This document shows positions 35,440 through 43,375 of a stretch of 64,000 nt of DNA, piece after piece. The position numbers and the translations under genes are program-made. This DNA comes from Phascolarctobacterium sp. (GTDB lineage Bacteria; Bacillota; Negativicutes; Acidaminococcales; Acidaminococcaceae). The notes under the pieces were generated by a model, which was not told the DNA's origin, did no database searches, and saw nothing but the letters and a program-made list of their open reading frames with translations. Each line of letters opens with the position of its first letter. Within the stretch, counting starts at the first letter, position 1. Where the stretch lies: the NCBI GenBank assembly GCA_003150755.1, contig QAMT01000002.1, forward strand, positions 1-64,000, in the 5' to 3' direction.

Positions 35440-35570
35440 TTAAATCAAAAAGACCTCTCGGCCGCAGCCGGAGGTCGCGAAGGTCTATCTTCAACGTCTC
35501 CAACCTCGGCTGGCGCTTACGCTTACGCGGCTGTGCCGCACCTGCTGTCTATGGCCCGATTATCTTCTGA
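35440..35570 (-). promoter_or_regulatory. Ribosomal L10 leader
   Basis: The minus-strand leader contains AGACAGCAGGTG (35539-35550) and CCAGCCGAGG (35504-35513), the elements of the L10-binding leader known from firmicutes. It ends in a terminator-like stem, GACCTC (35452-35457) with GAGGTC (35471-35476), followed by TTTTT. L10, or the L10-L12 complex, is expected to bind and reduce expression of rplJL. Confidence 0.85.
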
Positions 35571-35579
35571 TTTATAAAA

Positions 35580-36281
35580 TTATTTGTCGCTGTTGGCCTT
35601 CAGAACGTCAATTTTAACGCCAGGGCCCATGGTAGTAGAAACAGTGATGGTTTTCATGTACTGGCCTTTAGCTCCGGAAGGTTTAACTTTTACCAGAGTA
35701 TCAGCAAGTGCAATGTAGTTAGCCAGGAGCTGTTCGTCAGTGAAGGAAACTTTGCCGATAGGAGCCTGTACGTTACCGGCTTTATCGGTGCGGTACTCAA
35801 TTTTACCAGCTTTAATTTCGTTTACTGCACGGGTTACGTCCATAGTTACGGTACCAACCTTCGGGTTAGGCATCAAGCCTTTAGGACCGAGGATTTTACC
35901 AAGACGGCCAACCATGCCCATCATATCAGGGGTTGCTACGCAGACATCAAAGTCAGTCCAGCCGCCCTGAATTTTAGCGACATATTCTTCACCGCCAACA
36001 AAATCTGCGCCTGCTGCTTCAGCTTCTGCAACTTTGGGGCCTTTAGCAAATACCAGAACGGTTTTGCTTTTGCCGGTGCCGTGCGGAAGAACCATAGCGC
36101 CGCGAACCTGCTGGTCAGCGTATTTAGGATTAACACCGAGTTTGAAAGATACTTCAACGGTGCTGTCGAATTTAGTTACGTTAGTTTTCTTTACTAATTC
36201 TATTGCTTCTTTCGGAGAATAGAATTTGTCAGCTTCGATAAGTTTCAAAGCTTCCTGGTATTTCTTACCTCTTTTTGCCAT
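35580..36281 (-). CDS. rplA: Ribosomal protein L1
   Basis: A 233-residue L1 stalk protein; it holds LPHGTGKSKTVLVFAKG and the signature region around GPKGLMPNPKVGTVT. The ATG at 36281 has AGGAGG 9 bases upstream; an open extension of 16 codons before it lacks a ribosome site. Confidence 0.97.
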   Translation of the reverse strand: MAKRGKKYQEALKLIEADKFYSPKEAIELVKKTNVTKFDSTVEVSFKLGVNPKYADQQVRGAMVLPHGTGKSKTVLVFAKGPKVAEAEAAGADFVGGEEYVAKIQGGWTDFDVCVATPDMMGMVGRLGKILGPKGLMPNPKVGTVTMDVTRAVNEIKAGKIEYRTDKAGNVQAPIGKVSFTDEQLLANYIALADTLVKVKPSGAKGQYMKTITVSTTMGPGVKIDVLKANSDK

Positions 36282-36365
36282 TAACAATTTCCTCCTATGT
36301 GGTAATAGCGGCTTTTGCCTTCCACTCAATTCAAGTCAACTGCTTATCAGTCAACTGCTTATCAG
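36282..36365 (-). repeat. 15-bp tandem repeat at the end of rplK
   Basis: The last codons and stop of rplK (GTTGACTGA) are part of a 15-bp unit, GTTGACTGATAAGCA, present twice in full and a third time in part. This adds extra in-frame stops after rplK and separates it from rplA. It looks like a local slippage duplication. Confidence 0.8.
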
Positions 36366-36787
36366 TCAACTACGGTAATACCCATGCTGCGGGCAGTACC
36401 TTCAACCATTCTCATAGCAGCTTCAATATCTGCTGCGTTGAGGTCAGCCATTTTGGTTTCGGCGATTTCGCGGATTTTATCGCGGCCGAGGGTTGCTACT
36501 TTTTTCTTGTTAGGTTCGCCAGATGCTTTTTCCAGTCCGGCAGCTTTTTTCAAAAGAACCGGTGCCGGAGGAGTTTTGGTAATGAAAGTAAAGGAACGGT
36601 CTTCAAATACGGTAATTTCTACCGGGATGATAAGACCAGCCTGCTGAGCAGTACGTTCATTGAACTCCTTAACGAAAGCCATAATGTTTACACCGGCCTG
36701 GCCGAGTGCAGGGCCTACAGGAGGAGCCGGAGTAGCTTTACCAGCCGGTACCTGTAATTTTACCATTTTAACGACTTTTTTCGGCAT
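36362..36787 (-). CDS. rplK: Ribosomal protein L11
   Basis: A 141-residue protein of the GTPase-associated centre. KLQVPAGKATPAPPVGPALG at the N-terminus is the methylated Pro-rich signature, and the C-terminal RNA-binding domain includes MVEGTARSMGITVVD. GGAGG lies 8 bases before the ATG. Confidence 0.98.
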   Translation of the reverse strand: MPKKVVKMVKLQVPAGKATPAPPVGPALGQAGVNIMAFVKEFNERTAQQAGLIIPVEITVFEDRSFTFITKTPPAPVLLKKAAGLEKASGEPNKKKVATLGRDKIREIAETKMADLNAADIEAAMRMVEGTARSMGITVVD

Positions 36788-36800
36788 TTATTACACCTCC

Positions 36801-37334
36801 TTATTCAGCTTCTTCAACTTGAGTAAAATCAACTTCAACAGGTGTTTCACGCCCAAACATGTCCACAAGTACCTTTACCTTGCCGCGCTCTTCATTAATT
36901 TCGGAAACGCTGCCCAGGCAGCCGGCAAACGGACCGCTTTTAAGGCGCACAATCTGCTGTAATTGTAAATCAATTTTAGGACGGCTCTCTTCAACGCCCA
37001 TAGAGCGCATAATCTGCTTAACCTCGTCCTCAGTAAGAGGAATCGGCTTGGTGCCGGAGCCTACAAAACCGGTTACGCCTGGAGTGTTGCGGACGGCATA
37101 CCAGCTGCGGTCGTTGACAATCATTTCCACCAGGACATAACCCGGGAAAACCTTGCGCTGCACGCTGCGCTTTTTGCCATCTTTTACTTCTATCTCATTT
37201 TCCATGGGTATTACAATGTTGAAAACTTCATTTTCCATACCCAGGGAATGGACCTTGCGTTCCAGATTAGCTTTTACTTTATTTTCGTAACCGGAATAAG
37301 TATGTATGACATACCAACGTTTTTCTGATTCCAT
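36801..37334 (-). CDS. nusG: Transcription antitermination/pausing factor NusG
   Basis: A 177-residue protein: N-terminal NGN domain (WYVIHTYSGYENKVKANLE, then PGYVLVEM) and a C-terminal KOW domain (VRLKSGPFAGCLGSVSEI). The nearest good ribosome site is about 20 bases upstream, so the start has weak initiation signals or depends on coupling with secE 42 bases earlier. Confidence 0.97.
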   Translation of the reverse strand: MESEKRWYVIHTYSGYENKVKANLERKVHSLGMENEVFNIVIPMENEIEVKDGKKRSVQRKVFPGYVLVEMIVNDRSWYAVRNTPGVTGFVGSGTKPIPLTEDEVKQIMRSMGVEESRPKIDLQLQQIVRLKSGPFAGCLGSVSEINEERGKVKVLVDMFGRETPVEVDFTQVEEAE

Positions 37335-37376
37335 ATCGGTGCCGGGGATATTACTCCCTTTCCTCCTTACTCAAAC

Positions 37377-37592
37377 TTATTGTAGAACAAGCTGGAACAG
37401 GCCAGCAAAAATACTGTCAATTACCCAAATCAGAATAGCTGAAAAGACAACTGCAATAAAAACAACTATTGTATTGGCAATAAGTTCTCGTCTGGTAGGC
37501 CAGGTCACTTTTTTTAGTTCAGATTTTGCTTCGCGCAGAAAGCGCATAATGCCGTTGGTGTCTTTCACACTCGGTAATTCTGGAACGGCCAT
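37377..37592 (-). CDS. secE: Preprotein translocase subunit SecE
   Basis: A 71-residue single-span SecE. The amphipathic segment FLREAKSELKKVTWPTRREL is the conserved family signature and precedes one transmembrane helix (TIVVFIAVVFSAILIWVID). It lies between rpmG and nusG as in most firmicutes. Confidence 0.96.
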   Translation of the reverse strand: MAVPELPSVKDTNGIMRFLREAKSELKKVTWPTRRELIANTIVVFIAVVFSAILIWVIDSIFAGLFQLVLQ

Positions 37593-37640
37593 TTTTTCAC
37601 ATCCTTGCTAAAAATCCCTAGTTAAACTCAAACACAAAGA

Positions 37641-37790
37641 TTATTTGGTTTCTTTATGTAAAGTGTGTTTTTTGCAAAATTTGCAGTACTTGTTGATCTC
37701 AATACGGTCCGGATCATTCTTTTTGTTTTTGTTGGTCTGGTAGTTGCGCTGTTTGCATTCAGTGCAGGCCAAAGTAATCAAAGTACGCAT
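37641..37790 (-). CDS. rpmG: Ribosomal protein L33
   Basis: A 49-residue L33 (MRTLITLACTECKQRNYQTN start). Four cysteines in CTEC and CKFC show it is the zinc-binding form. It is the first gene of the rpmG-secE-nusG-rplK-rplA run. The ATG ends at 37790 with GAGGTG upstream. Confidence 0.96.
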   Translation of the reverse strand: MRTLITLACTECKQRNYQTNKNKKNDPDRIEINKYCKFCKKHTLHKETK

Positions 37791-37844
37791 TCATTACACC
37801 TCGCTTGCTGTCAAAAATTACTGGTCTGAAAATTTCACTAATAT

Positions 37845-37873
37845 AGAGTACCACAGTTAACAGGTTATGTCAA
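37845..37873 (-). promoter_or_regulatory. Promoter of rpmG-secE-nusG
   Basis: TTGACA (37868-37873) and TACTCT (37845-37850) are 17 bases apart on the minus strand, immediately after the tuf terminator. Confidence 0.75.
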
Positions 37874-37883
37874 CAATGTTTAA

Positions 37884-37926
37884 AAAAATAATCTAAGACC
37901 GGGCTGAAAAGTCCGGCCTTAGATAT
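37884..37926 (-). terminator. Terminator after tuf
   Basis: ATCTAAGgCCGG pairs with CCGGtCTTAGAT (37891-37902 with 37913-37924), followed by ATTTTTTT on the minus strand, 30 bases after the tuf stop. Confidence 0.88.
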
Positions 37927-37955
37927 ATGCCGCTGACAGCGTTAATTAATGTTGA

Positions 37956-39146
37956 TTATTTTTCTTCGATAGCGGTAACAACACCGGCACCAACAGTACG
38001 GCCGCCTTCGCGGATTGCAAAACGCAGGCCCTGTTCAATAGCAATCGGGGTGATGAGTTCTACTTCCATCGTTACGTTATCGCCAGGCATTACCATTTCG
38101 GTGCCTTCCGGAAGTTCGGTTACGCCGGTTACGTCAGTCGTTCTGAAATAGAACTGCGGACGGTAGCCGTTGAAGAACGGGGTGTGACGGCCGCCTTCTT
38201 CTTTTGTCAGTACATATACTTCTGCTTTGAATTTGGTGTGCGGATGAATAGTACCCGGTTTTGCAAGCACCTGGCCGCGTTCAATCTCTTTGCGGTCTAC
38301 ACCACGCAGCAGGCAGCCGATGTTGTCACCTGCTACTGCTTCGTCAAGCAGTTTGCGGAACATTTCTACGCCCGTTACTACCGTGCTCTTCTTGTCTTCT
38401 TTCAGGCCTACGATTTCTACCGTGTCGCCTACTTTTACGCTGCCACGTTCTACACGGCCGGTTGCTACTGTGCCGCGGCCGGTAATGGTGAATACGTCTT
38501 CGACAGGCATCAGGAACGGTTTGTCGGTTGCACGTTCCGGAGTCGGAATGTATTCGTCAACTGCGTCCATCAGTTCCATGATTTTCTTTTCATATTCGGG
38601 GTCGCCTTCAAGGGCTTTCAGTGCAGAACCTACTACGATAGGAATATCGTCGCCGGGGAAGCCGTAGCTGGAGAGCAGTTCGCGTACTTCCATTTCTACG
38701 AGTTCAATCAGTTCCGGATCGTCTACCATGTCTGCTTTGTTCAGGAATACTACGATTGCAGGTACGCCTACCTGACGTGCAAGCAGGATGTGTTCGCGAG
38801 TCTGAGGCATCGGGCCGTCAGCTGCGGATACTACCAGGATTGCACCGTCCATCTGTGCTGCGCCGGTAATCATGTTTTTAACATAGTCGGCATGGCCCGG
38901 GCAGTCTACGTGTGCATAGTGGCGTTTTGCGGTTTCATATTCAACGTGTGCGGTGTTGATGGTGATGCCGCGTTCTCTTTCTTCAGGAGCTTTATCGATC
39001 ATGGAGTAATCCATGAATTCTGCGCCGCCGTGTTCTGCAAGAACTTTGGTGATAGCTGCGGTAAGGGTGGTTTTGCCATGGTCTACGTGACCGATGGTGC
39101 CAATGTTAACATGGGGTTTTGTTCTTTCATATTTTTGCTTTGCCAT
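37956..39146 (-). CDS. tuf: Elongation factor Tu
   Basis: A 396-residue GTPase that carries aminoacyl-tRNA to the ribosome. G1 is GHVDHGKTT, G3 DCPGHADYVKNM and G4 NKADM, with the three standard domains. Codon use is strongly biased, as expected for a highly expressed gene. GGAGG lies before the ATG, and it has its own promoter. Confidence 0.99.
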   Translation of the reverse strand: MAKQKYERTKPHVNIGTIGHVDHGKTTLTAAITKVLAEHGGAEFMDYSMIDKAPEERERGITINTAHVEYETAKRHYAHVDCPGHADYVKNMITGAAQMDGAILVVSAADGPMPQTREHILLARQVGVPAIVVFLNKADMVDDPELIELVEMEVRELLSSYGFPGDDIPIVVGSALKALEGDPEYEKKIMELMDAVDEYIPTPERATDKPFLMPVEDVFTITGRGTVATGRVERGSVKVGDTVEIVGLKEDKKSTVVTGVEMFRKLLDEAVAGDNIGCLLRGVDRKEIERGQVLAKPGTIHPHTKFKAEVYVLTKEEGGRHTPFFNGYRPQFYFRTTDVTGVTELPEGTEMVMPGDNVTMEVELITPIAIEQGLRFAIREGGRTVGAGVVTAIEEK

Positions 39147-39201
39147 TCATTTTTCCTCCAAATCATTAGTGATTTTTGTTTTAATTTTGGCCTTTACGGC
39201 A

Positions 39202-39230
39202 ATTGTACCACATTGTCCGCTTGCTGTAAA
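39202..39230 (-). promoter_or_regulatory. tuf promoter
   Basis: TTTACA (39225-39230) and TACAAT (39202-39207) are 17 bases apart on the minus strand, between the tRNA terminator and tuf. Confidence 0.78.
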
Positions 39231-39251
39231 CCTATACCAAGCGAATATAAT

Positions 39252-39278
39252 AAAAAAACCTCAATATAAAATTGAGGT
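39252..39278 (-). terminator. Terminator of the tRNA operon
   Basis: ACCTCAAT pairs with ATTGAGGT (39258-39265 with 39271-39278), followed by TTTTTTT on the minus strand, 8 bases after the last tRNA. Confidence 0.85.
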
Positions 39279-39285
39279 AAATTTT

Positions 39286-39362
39286 TGGTGGCGGCGCACG
39301 GATTTGAACCGCGGACACTGCGGGTATGAACCGCATGCTCTAGCCAACTGAGCTACGCCGCC
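39286..39362 (-). tRNA. tRNA-Met (elongator, CAT)
   Basis: Minus-strand cloverleaf with acceptor GGCGGCG/CGCCGCC, anticodon loop TTCATAC and encoded CCA. Base pairs at the acceptor top are normal, unlike the initiator at 39461. The body matches firmicute elongator Met; an Ile2 (lysidine) tRNA is less likely. Confidence 0.93.
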
Positions 39363-39371
39363 ATATTTATT

Positions 39372-39447
39372 TGGAGCTGATGACCAGGATTGAACTGGTG
39401 ACCTTATCCTTACCAAGGATACGCTCTGCCGACTGAGCTACATCAGC
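39372..39447 (-). tRNA. tRNA-Thr (GGT)
   Basis: Acceptor GCTGATG/CATCAGC, anticodon loop TTGGTAA giving GGT, T-loop GTTCAATCC and encoded CCA. Confidence 0.96.
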
Positions 39448-39460
39448 GTCCTAACTGAAT

Positions 39461-39536
<76 letters not shown>

Positions 39537-39545
39537 ATGAAAGGT

Positions 39546-39630
39546 TGGTGGAGAGGGTTGGATTCGAACCAACGAAGCGAAACGCGGCAGATTTACAGTC
39601 TGCTCCCTTTAGCCACTCGGGAACCTCTCC
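39546..39630 (-). tRNA. tRNA-Tyr (GTA)
   Basis: Acceptor GGAGAGG with the complementary 3' end, anticodon loop CTGTAAA giving GTA, and the long variable arm expected of bacterial tRNA-Tyr. CCA is encoded. Confidence 0.95.
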
Positions 39631-39637
39631 GTAATTT

Positions 39638-39713
39638 TGGAGCTGGCAATAGGACTTGAACCCACAACCTGCTGATTACAAGTCAGCTGCTCTACCTGTT
39701 GAGCTATGCCAGC
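39638..39713 (-). tRNA. tRNA-Thr (TGT)
   Basis: Acceptor GCTGGCA, anticodon loop CTTGTAA giving TGT, and encoded CCA. It is the first tRNA of the five-gene operon upstream of tuf, an old bacterial arrangement (compare thrU-tyrU-glyT-thrT-tufB). Confidence 0.95.
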
Positions 39714-39733
39714 ACTCGCTAGTGACAAATGAT

Positions 39734-39762
39734 ATTTTACAGTATGTTTAACCATTTGTCAA
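39734..39762 (-). promoter_or_regulatory. Promoter of the tRNA operon
   Basis: TTGACA (39757-39762) and TAAAAT (39734-39739) are 17 bases apart on the minus strand, about 20 bases before the first tRNA. Confidence 0.85.
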
Positions 39763-39813
39763 CAGTATTTTTACTTATTTTTTAAGATTTTTTTGAAATT
39801 CTTTCAAAGCATC

Positions 39814-40617
39814 TTAAAAGTAGAAATACCAAAGAGCAGCCACAGCAAGTATAATACGATAATATGCGAAACTTGTCAAGCTATATTTGTTCAAAAATTT
39901 CAAAAACCATAAAACTGAGAAGTAAGAAACGATAAATGCGGTCACAAAACCGATAGCAAGCATCATAAAATCTTCAGAATGCAAATAGTTAATATTCTTG
40001 AGCAAATCGTAAAAGCAGGCCGCAAACATCAGCGGTACGGCAATCAGAAAGGCAAAGGCCGCTGCCGCTTCACGGCTTAAGCCGACCAAAAGCGCCCCGG
40101 CAATGGTACTGCCGCTGCGCGAAAAACCAGGCCACAAGGAAAGCAGCTGGAACGCACCGACAACCGCCGCCTGTTTCAAAGTTAGCTTATCAATGTCATT
40201 TTCAAGCTCGTCCTGCTTGTCTTTGGTTTTATATTCCGCAAACATCATCCAGAATGCACCCAATACAAGCCCTATGGCCACCGTAAACGGCGAGAAAAGG
40301 TAGGTCTTGATGTAACTATACCCAAGGTAAGCAACGGCCATTACAGGCACAATTCCGGCCGCCACGTGCCATACGCTGAGGCCTTTGTCCGGCTGCCATC
40401 CTTCTTTGGTAAAAAAGCGGGCAAAGCGCTCTTTATAAATAAAAACAACTGATAAAATTGCACCCAGCTGAATAAAAACATCAAACAAATCGGCAACCGG
40501 GCCGTCAAACCCCAGCATATTGCCAACAATAATCATGTGCCCGGTTGATGATACCGGCAGAAATTCCGTAACGCCTTCAACTATGCCGATAATTACGGCA
40601 ATTAAATTATTATCCAT
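39814..40617 (-). CDS. uppP: Undecaprenyl-diphosphate phosphatase
   Basis: A 267-residue membrane phosphatase of the BacA/UppP family that recycles the lipid carrier for cell-wall and surface-polymer synthesis and gives bacitracin tolerance. Active-site motifs EGVTEFLPVSSTGHM (residue 14 on) and WPGFSRSGSTIAGAL are intact. About eight membrane helices. It stands alone with its own promoter. Confidence 0.96.
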   Translation of the reverse strand: MDNNLIAVIIGIVEGVTEFLPVSSTGHMIIVGNMLGFDGPVADLFDVFIQLGAILSVVFIYKERFARFFTKEGWQPDKGLSVWHVAAGIVPVMAVAYLGYSYIKTYLFSPFTVAIGLVLGAFWMMFAEYKTKDKQDELENDIDKLTLKQAAVVGAFQLLSLWPGFSRSGSTIAGALLVGLSREAAAAFAFLIAVPLMFAACFYDLLKNINYLHSEDFMMLAIGFVTAFIVSYFSVLWFLKFLNKYSLTSFAYYRIILAVAALWYFYF

Positions 40618-40662
40618 GTTCTTCAGTTTTCTCCTTAAGGCATTTTTTGCATATGATATTTT

Positions 40663-40691
40663 ATTATACTATGCTTTTGGTTTTTATCCAA
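40663..40691 (-). promoter_or_regulatory. uppP promoter
   Basis: TTGGAT (40686-40691) and TATAAT (40663-40668) are 17 bases apart on the minus strand. Confidence 0.75.
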
Positions 40692-40735
40692 CTAAAATAT
40701 AACAGCCAAACATTAAAATAACCTTAAAAAGGCAA

Positions 40736-40774
40736 AAGTTAAGGCAGCGGCGTCCATAACCGCTGCCTTTTGTA
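40736..40774 (-). terminator. Terminator after pfkA
   Basis: A perfect 10-bp stem AAGGCAGCGG/CCGCTGCCTT (40741-40750 with 40760-40769) lies about 40 bases after the pfkA stop, followed by the T-rich AACTTTTGCCTTTTT. Confidence 0.82.
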
Positions 40775-40811
40775 TATCGTTGCCGCTGAAAAATCCGTTT
40801 TTCACGACGCT

Positions 40812-41906
40812 TCAGTCACCAAAACATAAACCCATCTGTCTGCCTGTACGAATAATTTCACTGTCTAACGGGACTAACCGTGGTTTTGAGGCAACTTTAG
40901 CAATAGGTTCCGTTACAATTCTGTCGTTTTGCAGTGACACCATTACGTTGTATTCCTTGCGTATGCAAGCTTCGGCTGCTGCTACACCGTAGCGGGTGGA
41001 AAGCACCCTATCAAACGCTGTAGGCGATCCGCCGCGCTGTAAATAACCTAATACTGTACACCGCGATTCAATACCTGTCCGCTTTTCAATTTCACGTACG
41101 AGCTTTTCGCCGGCGCCGCCGAGGCGGAGCGGTTCAAAACTTCCTTCAACTACTCTGGCTACGGACAGCTCACCTCCGATCGGTTTCGCACCTTCAGCCA
41201 CAACAATAATACTGAACTTTTTACCGCTGTTCCTGCGTTCTTCAATTTTGCGCAGGACAGAATTTATATCGTACGGGATTTCCGGAAGCAAAATCACATC
41301 TGCTCCGCCCGCAATTCCAGAATGCAGGGCAATCCAACCGGCATAACGGCCCATAACTTCAAGAGCCATTACACGGTGATGCGATTCTGCCGTGGTATGC
41401 AGCCTGTCCAATGCTTCTGTCGCCATTGCCATTGCAGTGTCAAAACCGAAAGTACGTTCCGTACACTGCAAATCATTATCAATCGTCTTGGGCACTCCCA
41501 CCACTTTGACATTGCATTCCGCAGCAAGTTTTGCCGCTATGTTGAGGCTGCCGTCCCCGCCAATAACAACAAGTGCTTCAATCTGCCTGTCGCGCAGATT
41601 TTTTACTACTGTGTCACGTTTATCATAAAAAACATATTTGCCGTTTTCTTCCACGGCAAAGTGAAAGGGGTTATCACGGTTAGTCGTTCCTAAGATTGTC
41701 CCTCCGCGCGGAAGGATCCCTGATACAGACTGAAAATCCATCAGTTTCATCGTTCCGGTAATCAAACCATTGAATCCGTTTTCTATACCATAAATCTCGT
41801 AACCGTTTTTTAGCGCTGTCTTTACAACCGCTCTGATAACCGCGTTCAATCCCGGGCAGTCGCCGCCGCCCGTAAGCACTGCCAGTCTTCCTTTTGCCTG
41901 TGCCAT
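40812..41906 (-). CDS. pfkA: 6-phosphofructokinase
   Basis: A 364-residue glycolytic kinase making fructose-1,6-bisphosphate. LTGGGDCPGLNAVIRA binds the phosphoryl donor. GGDGS (116-120) has Gly at the E. coli 104 position, which favours ATP over PPi, whereas Lys140 in VPKTIDND replaces the Gly found in E. coli. This Gly/Lys combination is typical of the group III, actinobacterial-like ATP enzymes, which are often less allosteric. PPi use cannot be ruled out. It starts 33 bases after the BrxF-like gene, so the two are probably cotranscribed. Confidence 0.93.
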   Translation of the reverse strand: MAQAKGRLAVLTGGGDCPGLNAVIRAVVKTALKNGYEIYGIENGFNGLITGTMKLMDFQSVSGILPRGGTILGTTNRDNPFHFAVEENGKYVFYDKRDTVVKNLRDRQIEALVVIGGDGSLNIAAKLAAECNVKVVGVPKTIDNDLQCTERTFGFDTAMAMATEALDRLHTTAESHHRVMALEVMGRYAGWIALHSGIAGGADVILLPEIPYDINSVLRKIEERRNSGKKFSIIVVAEGAKPIGGELSVARVVEGSFEPLRLGGAGEKLVREIEKRTGIESRCTVLGYLQRGGSPTAFDRVLSTRYGVAAAEACIRKEYNVMVSLQNDRIVTEPIAKVASKPRLVPLDSEIIRTGRQMGLCFGD

Positions 41907-41939
41907 GATAACCCCCTCACCAGTTATAAAACCGGTATA

Positions 41940-42401
41940 TCAATCTACATTCCAAAGGGTAAAGCCTTCGGAGCTGATGCGGATGGACTCGGTTCCGTCA
42001 AACTTGTCATAGCAAAGTTTGCCGTCTTCCATGTAACCGGGCCATGCCGTTACGATAACATATTTTTCGCTGAGTTTTGCCAGCAAATCGGCGATATCTA
42101 TATGGAACACGGGCACAAACAGAGTCTGCAGGCGGTCAAGCATAACAACGTCTGCATTATAAGTATCAAGAATTTCACTCATCATATCTGCTGCTTTATC
42201 CCTGCGTTCTGCGGGAGGAATTTCCAAAAACTTTTCGGTAATCAGCAGACGGCAGTCAATGTAATCCCATTTTTTATCTTCTGCCGCTTCTCTTAAAACT
42301 TTACTTTTGCCGCTGCCCGGTTTGCCGGTAACGACAACAACTTTCACCGGTTTTGTTTTAGCTTCCTCTACAACTTTTTCAAATTCCTCTACCTGATTCA
42401 T
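41940..42401 (-). CDS. BrxF-like P-loop ATPase (orphan)
   Basis: A 153-residue protein resembling BrxF of type 3 BREX phage-defence systems. The P-loop is GKPGSGKS (26-33). The pattern then follows my memory of the family: FLEIPPAERRDKAADMMSEI, a Walker B strand ADVVMLDRLQTLF, and a late AWPGYMEDGKLCYDKFDG where BrxF has an AWNG-G-L-Y segment. No other BREX gene (brxC, pglZ, pglX, brxL) is present. It precedes pfkA in an apparent operon, so it may have a housekeeping role. GGGAGG lies before the ATG. Confidence 0.62.
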   Translation of the reverse strand: MNQVEEFEKVVEEAKTKPVKVVVVTGKPGSGKSKVLREAAEDKKWDYIDCRLLITEKFLEIPPAERRDKAADMMSEILDTYNADVVMLDRLQTLFVPVFHIDIADLLAKLSEKYVIVTAWPGYMEDGKLCYDKFDGTESIRISSEGFTLWNVD

Positions 42402-42479
42402 TTTCAGTTACCTCCCTTAAATTTTACGGACTTTTTACTTTGTAAAAAATGTATTCGCTGTCAAAGCCCAAAATCCTCT

Positions 42480-42527
42480 AAAAAAAATAACATCATTCAG
42501 AAATTTCTAAACGATGCTATTTTCTGT
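42480..42527 (-). terminator. Terminator after sigH
   Basis: A long AT-rich stem (AATAGCATCGTTTAGAAA with an imperfect complement) ends in TTTTTTTT on the minus strand, just after the sigH stop. Confidence 0.8.
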
Positions 42528-42534
42528 TTCAATA

Positions 42535-43290
42535 TTAACGCTTTAAATCCTGGCCCGAAGCCTTGCCGCCGCGCAGCCCGCGGCTTGCAAAGCGCTCGCT
42601 CGGGTCCATGGCTAAAAGCCCGCTGTAAACACTGTTTAAATCGGTGCCGCTGCCTTCGCTGCCGATATATTTTTCCAGCTTGCGCTTTACCCTTTGCAAA
42701 GCGTTGTCAATCGACTTGATATGGCGGTCAAGCTCCGTGGCAATCTCCTGGTAGGATTTGCCGTCCAGATAACTTATCAGCACACGCCATTCAAGGTCGC
42801 TCAATATATTGTTCATTTTGTTTTCGATATCGACAAACTCTTCGCGGCTGATAATCATGTCTTCAGGGTTTGCAACCTTAACGCCGCTCACCACGTCCAT
42901 CAGCGTGCGGTCAGAGTCCTCCTCGTATATCGGCTTGTTAAGCGACACATAGGAATTGAGCGGTATATGCTTCTGGCGTGTCGCCGTTTTGATGGCAGTA
43001 ATAATCTGCCTTGTTACGCACAGTTCCGCAAAAGCGCGGAAGCTGGATAACTTGTCCCCTTTAAAATCACGGATCGCTTTATAAAGGCCAATCATACCTT
43101 CCTGGATGATGTCCTCGCGTTCCGCCCCGATTAAAAAATAGCTTCTGGCTTTGGCGCGCACAAATTTGCGGTATTTGTGCAGCAAGTATTCCTGGGCCAG
43201 CACATTATCTTCTTTGGCTTTTGCAACAACTTCCTCATCGGTCATGTTCTCAAAAGCGCTGTATGGATTTGTCGGTGTTTCTGCGCTCAT
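42535..43290 (-). CDS. sigH: RNA polymerase sigma factor of the SigH family
   Basis: A 251-residue sigma-70 family protein close to sporulation/competence SigH. Region 2 reads DIIQEGMIGLYKAIRDF, and region 4 ends in YQEIATELDRHIKSIDNALQ. The C-terminus is about 30 residues longer than Bacillus SigH, with a basic Gly/Arg-rich tail (RGLRGGKASGQDLKR). Many Negativicutes keep sigH whether or not they sporulate, so its presence does not prove sporulation. It lies after rlmB and a NYN-domain gene, the standard firmicute order. Confidence 0.92.
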   Translation of the reverse strand: MSAETPTNPYSAFENMTDEEVVAKAKEDNVLAQEYLLHKYRKFVRAKARSYFLIGAEREDIIQEGMIGLYKAIRDFKGDKLSSFRAFAELCVTRQIITAIKTATRQKHIPLNSYVSLNKPIYEEDSDRTLMDVVSGVKVANPEDMIISREEFVDIENKMNNILSDLEWRVLISYLDGKSYQEIATELDRHIKSIDNALQRVKRKLEKYIGSEGSGTDLNSVYSGLLAMDPSERFASRGLRGGKASGQDLKR

Positions 43291-43344
43291 CTGAACGCCC
43301 TCCGTTATCTCTTTCTTGTCACTTTATAAAAGTGATGTATTACA

Positions 43345-43374
43345 ATTATACAACACTTGCTTTAAGCCCGTCAA
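43345..43374 (-). promoter_or_regulatory. sigH promoter
   Basis: TTGACG (43369-43374) and TATAAT (43345-43350) are 18 bases apart on the minus strand, in the gap after the NYN-domain gene. Confidence 0.65.
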
Positions 43375-43375
43375 A

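Noticed and set aside
39286..39362. tRNA-Ile2 with a lysidine-modified CAT anticodon
   Set aside because: The body closely follows firmicute elongator tRNA-Met. Without identity-element scoring, Met is the better call.
41940..42401. A complete BREX defence island
   Set aside because: Only the BrxF-like ATPase is present; flanking genes are pfkA and sigH, so no defence system can be claimed.
42535..43290. Evidence that the organism sporulates
   Set aside because: sigH alone is kept in many non-sporulating Negativicutes, and no sporulation-specific gene occurs in the window.
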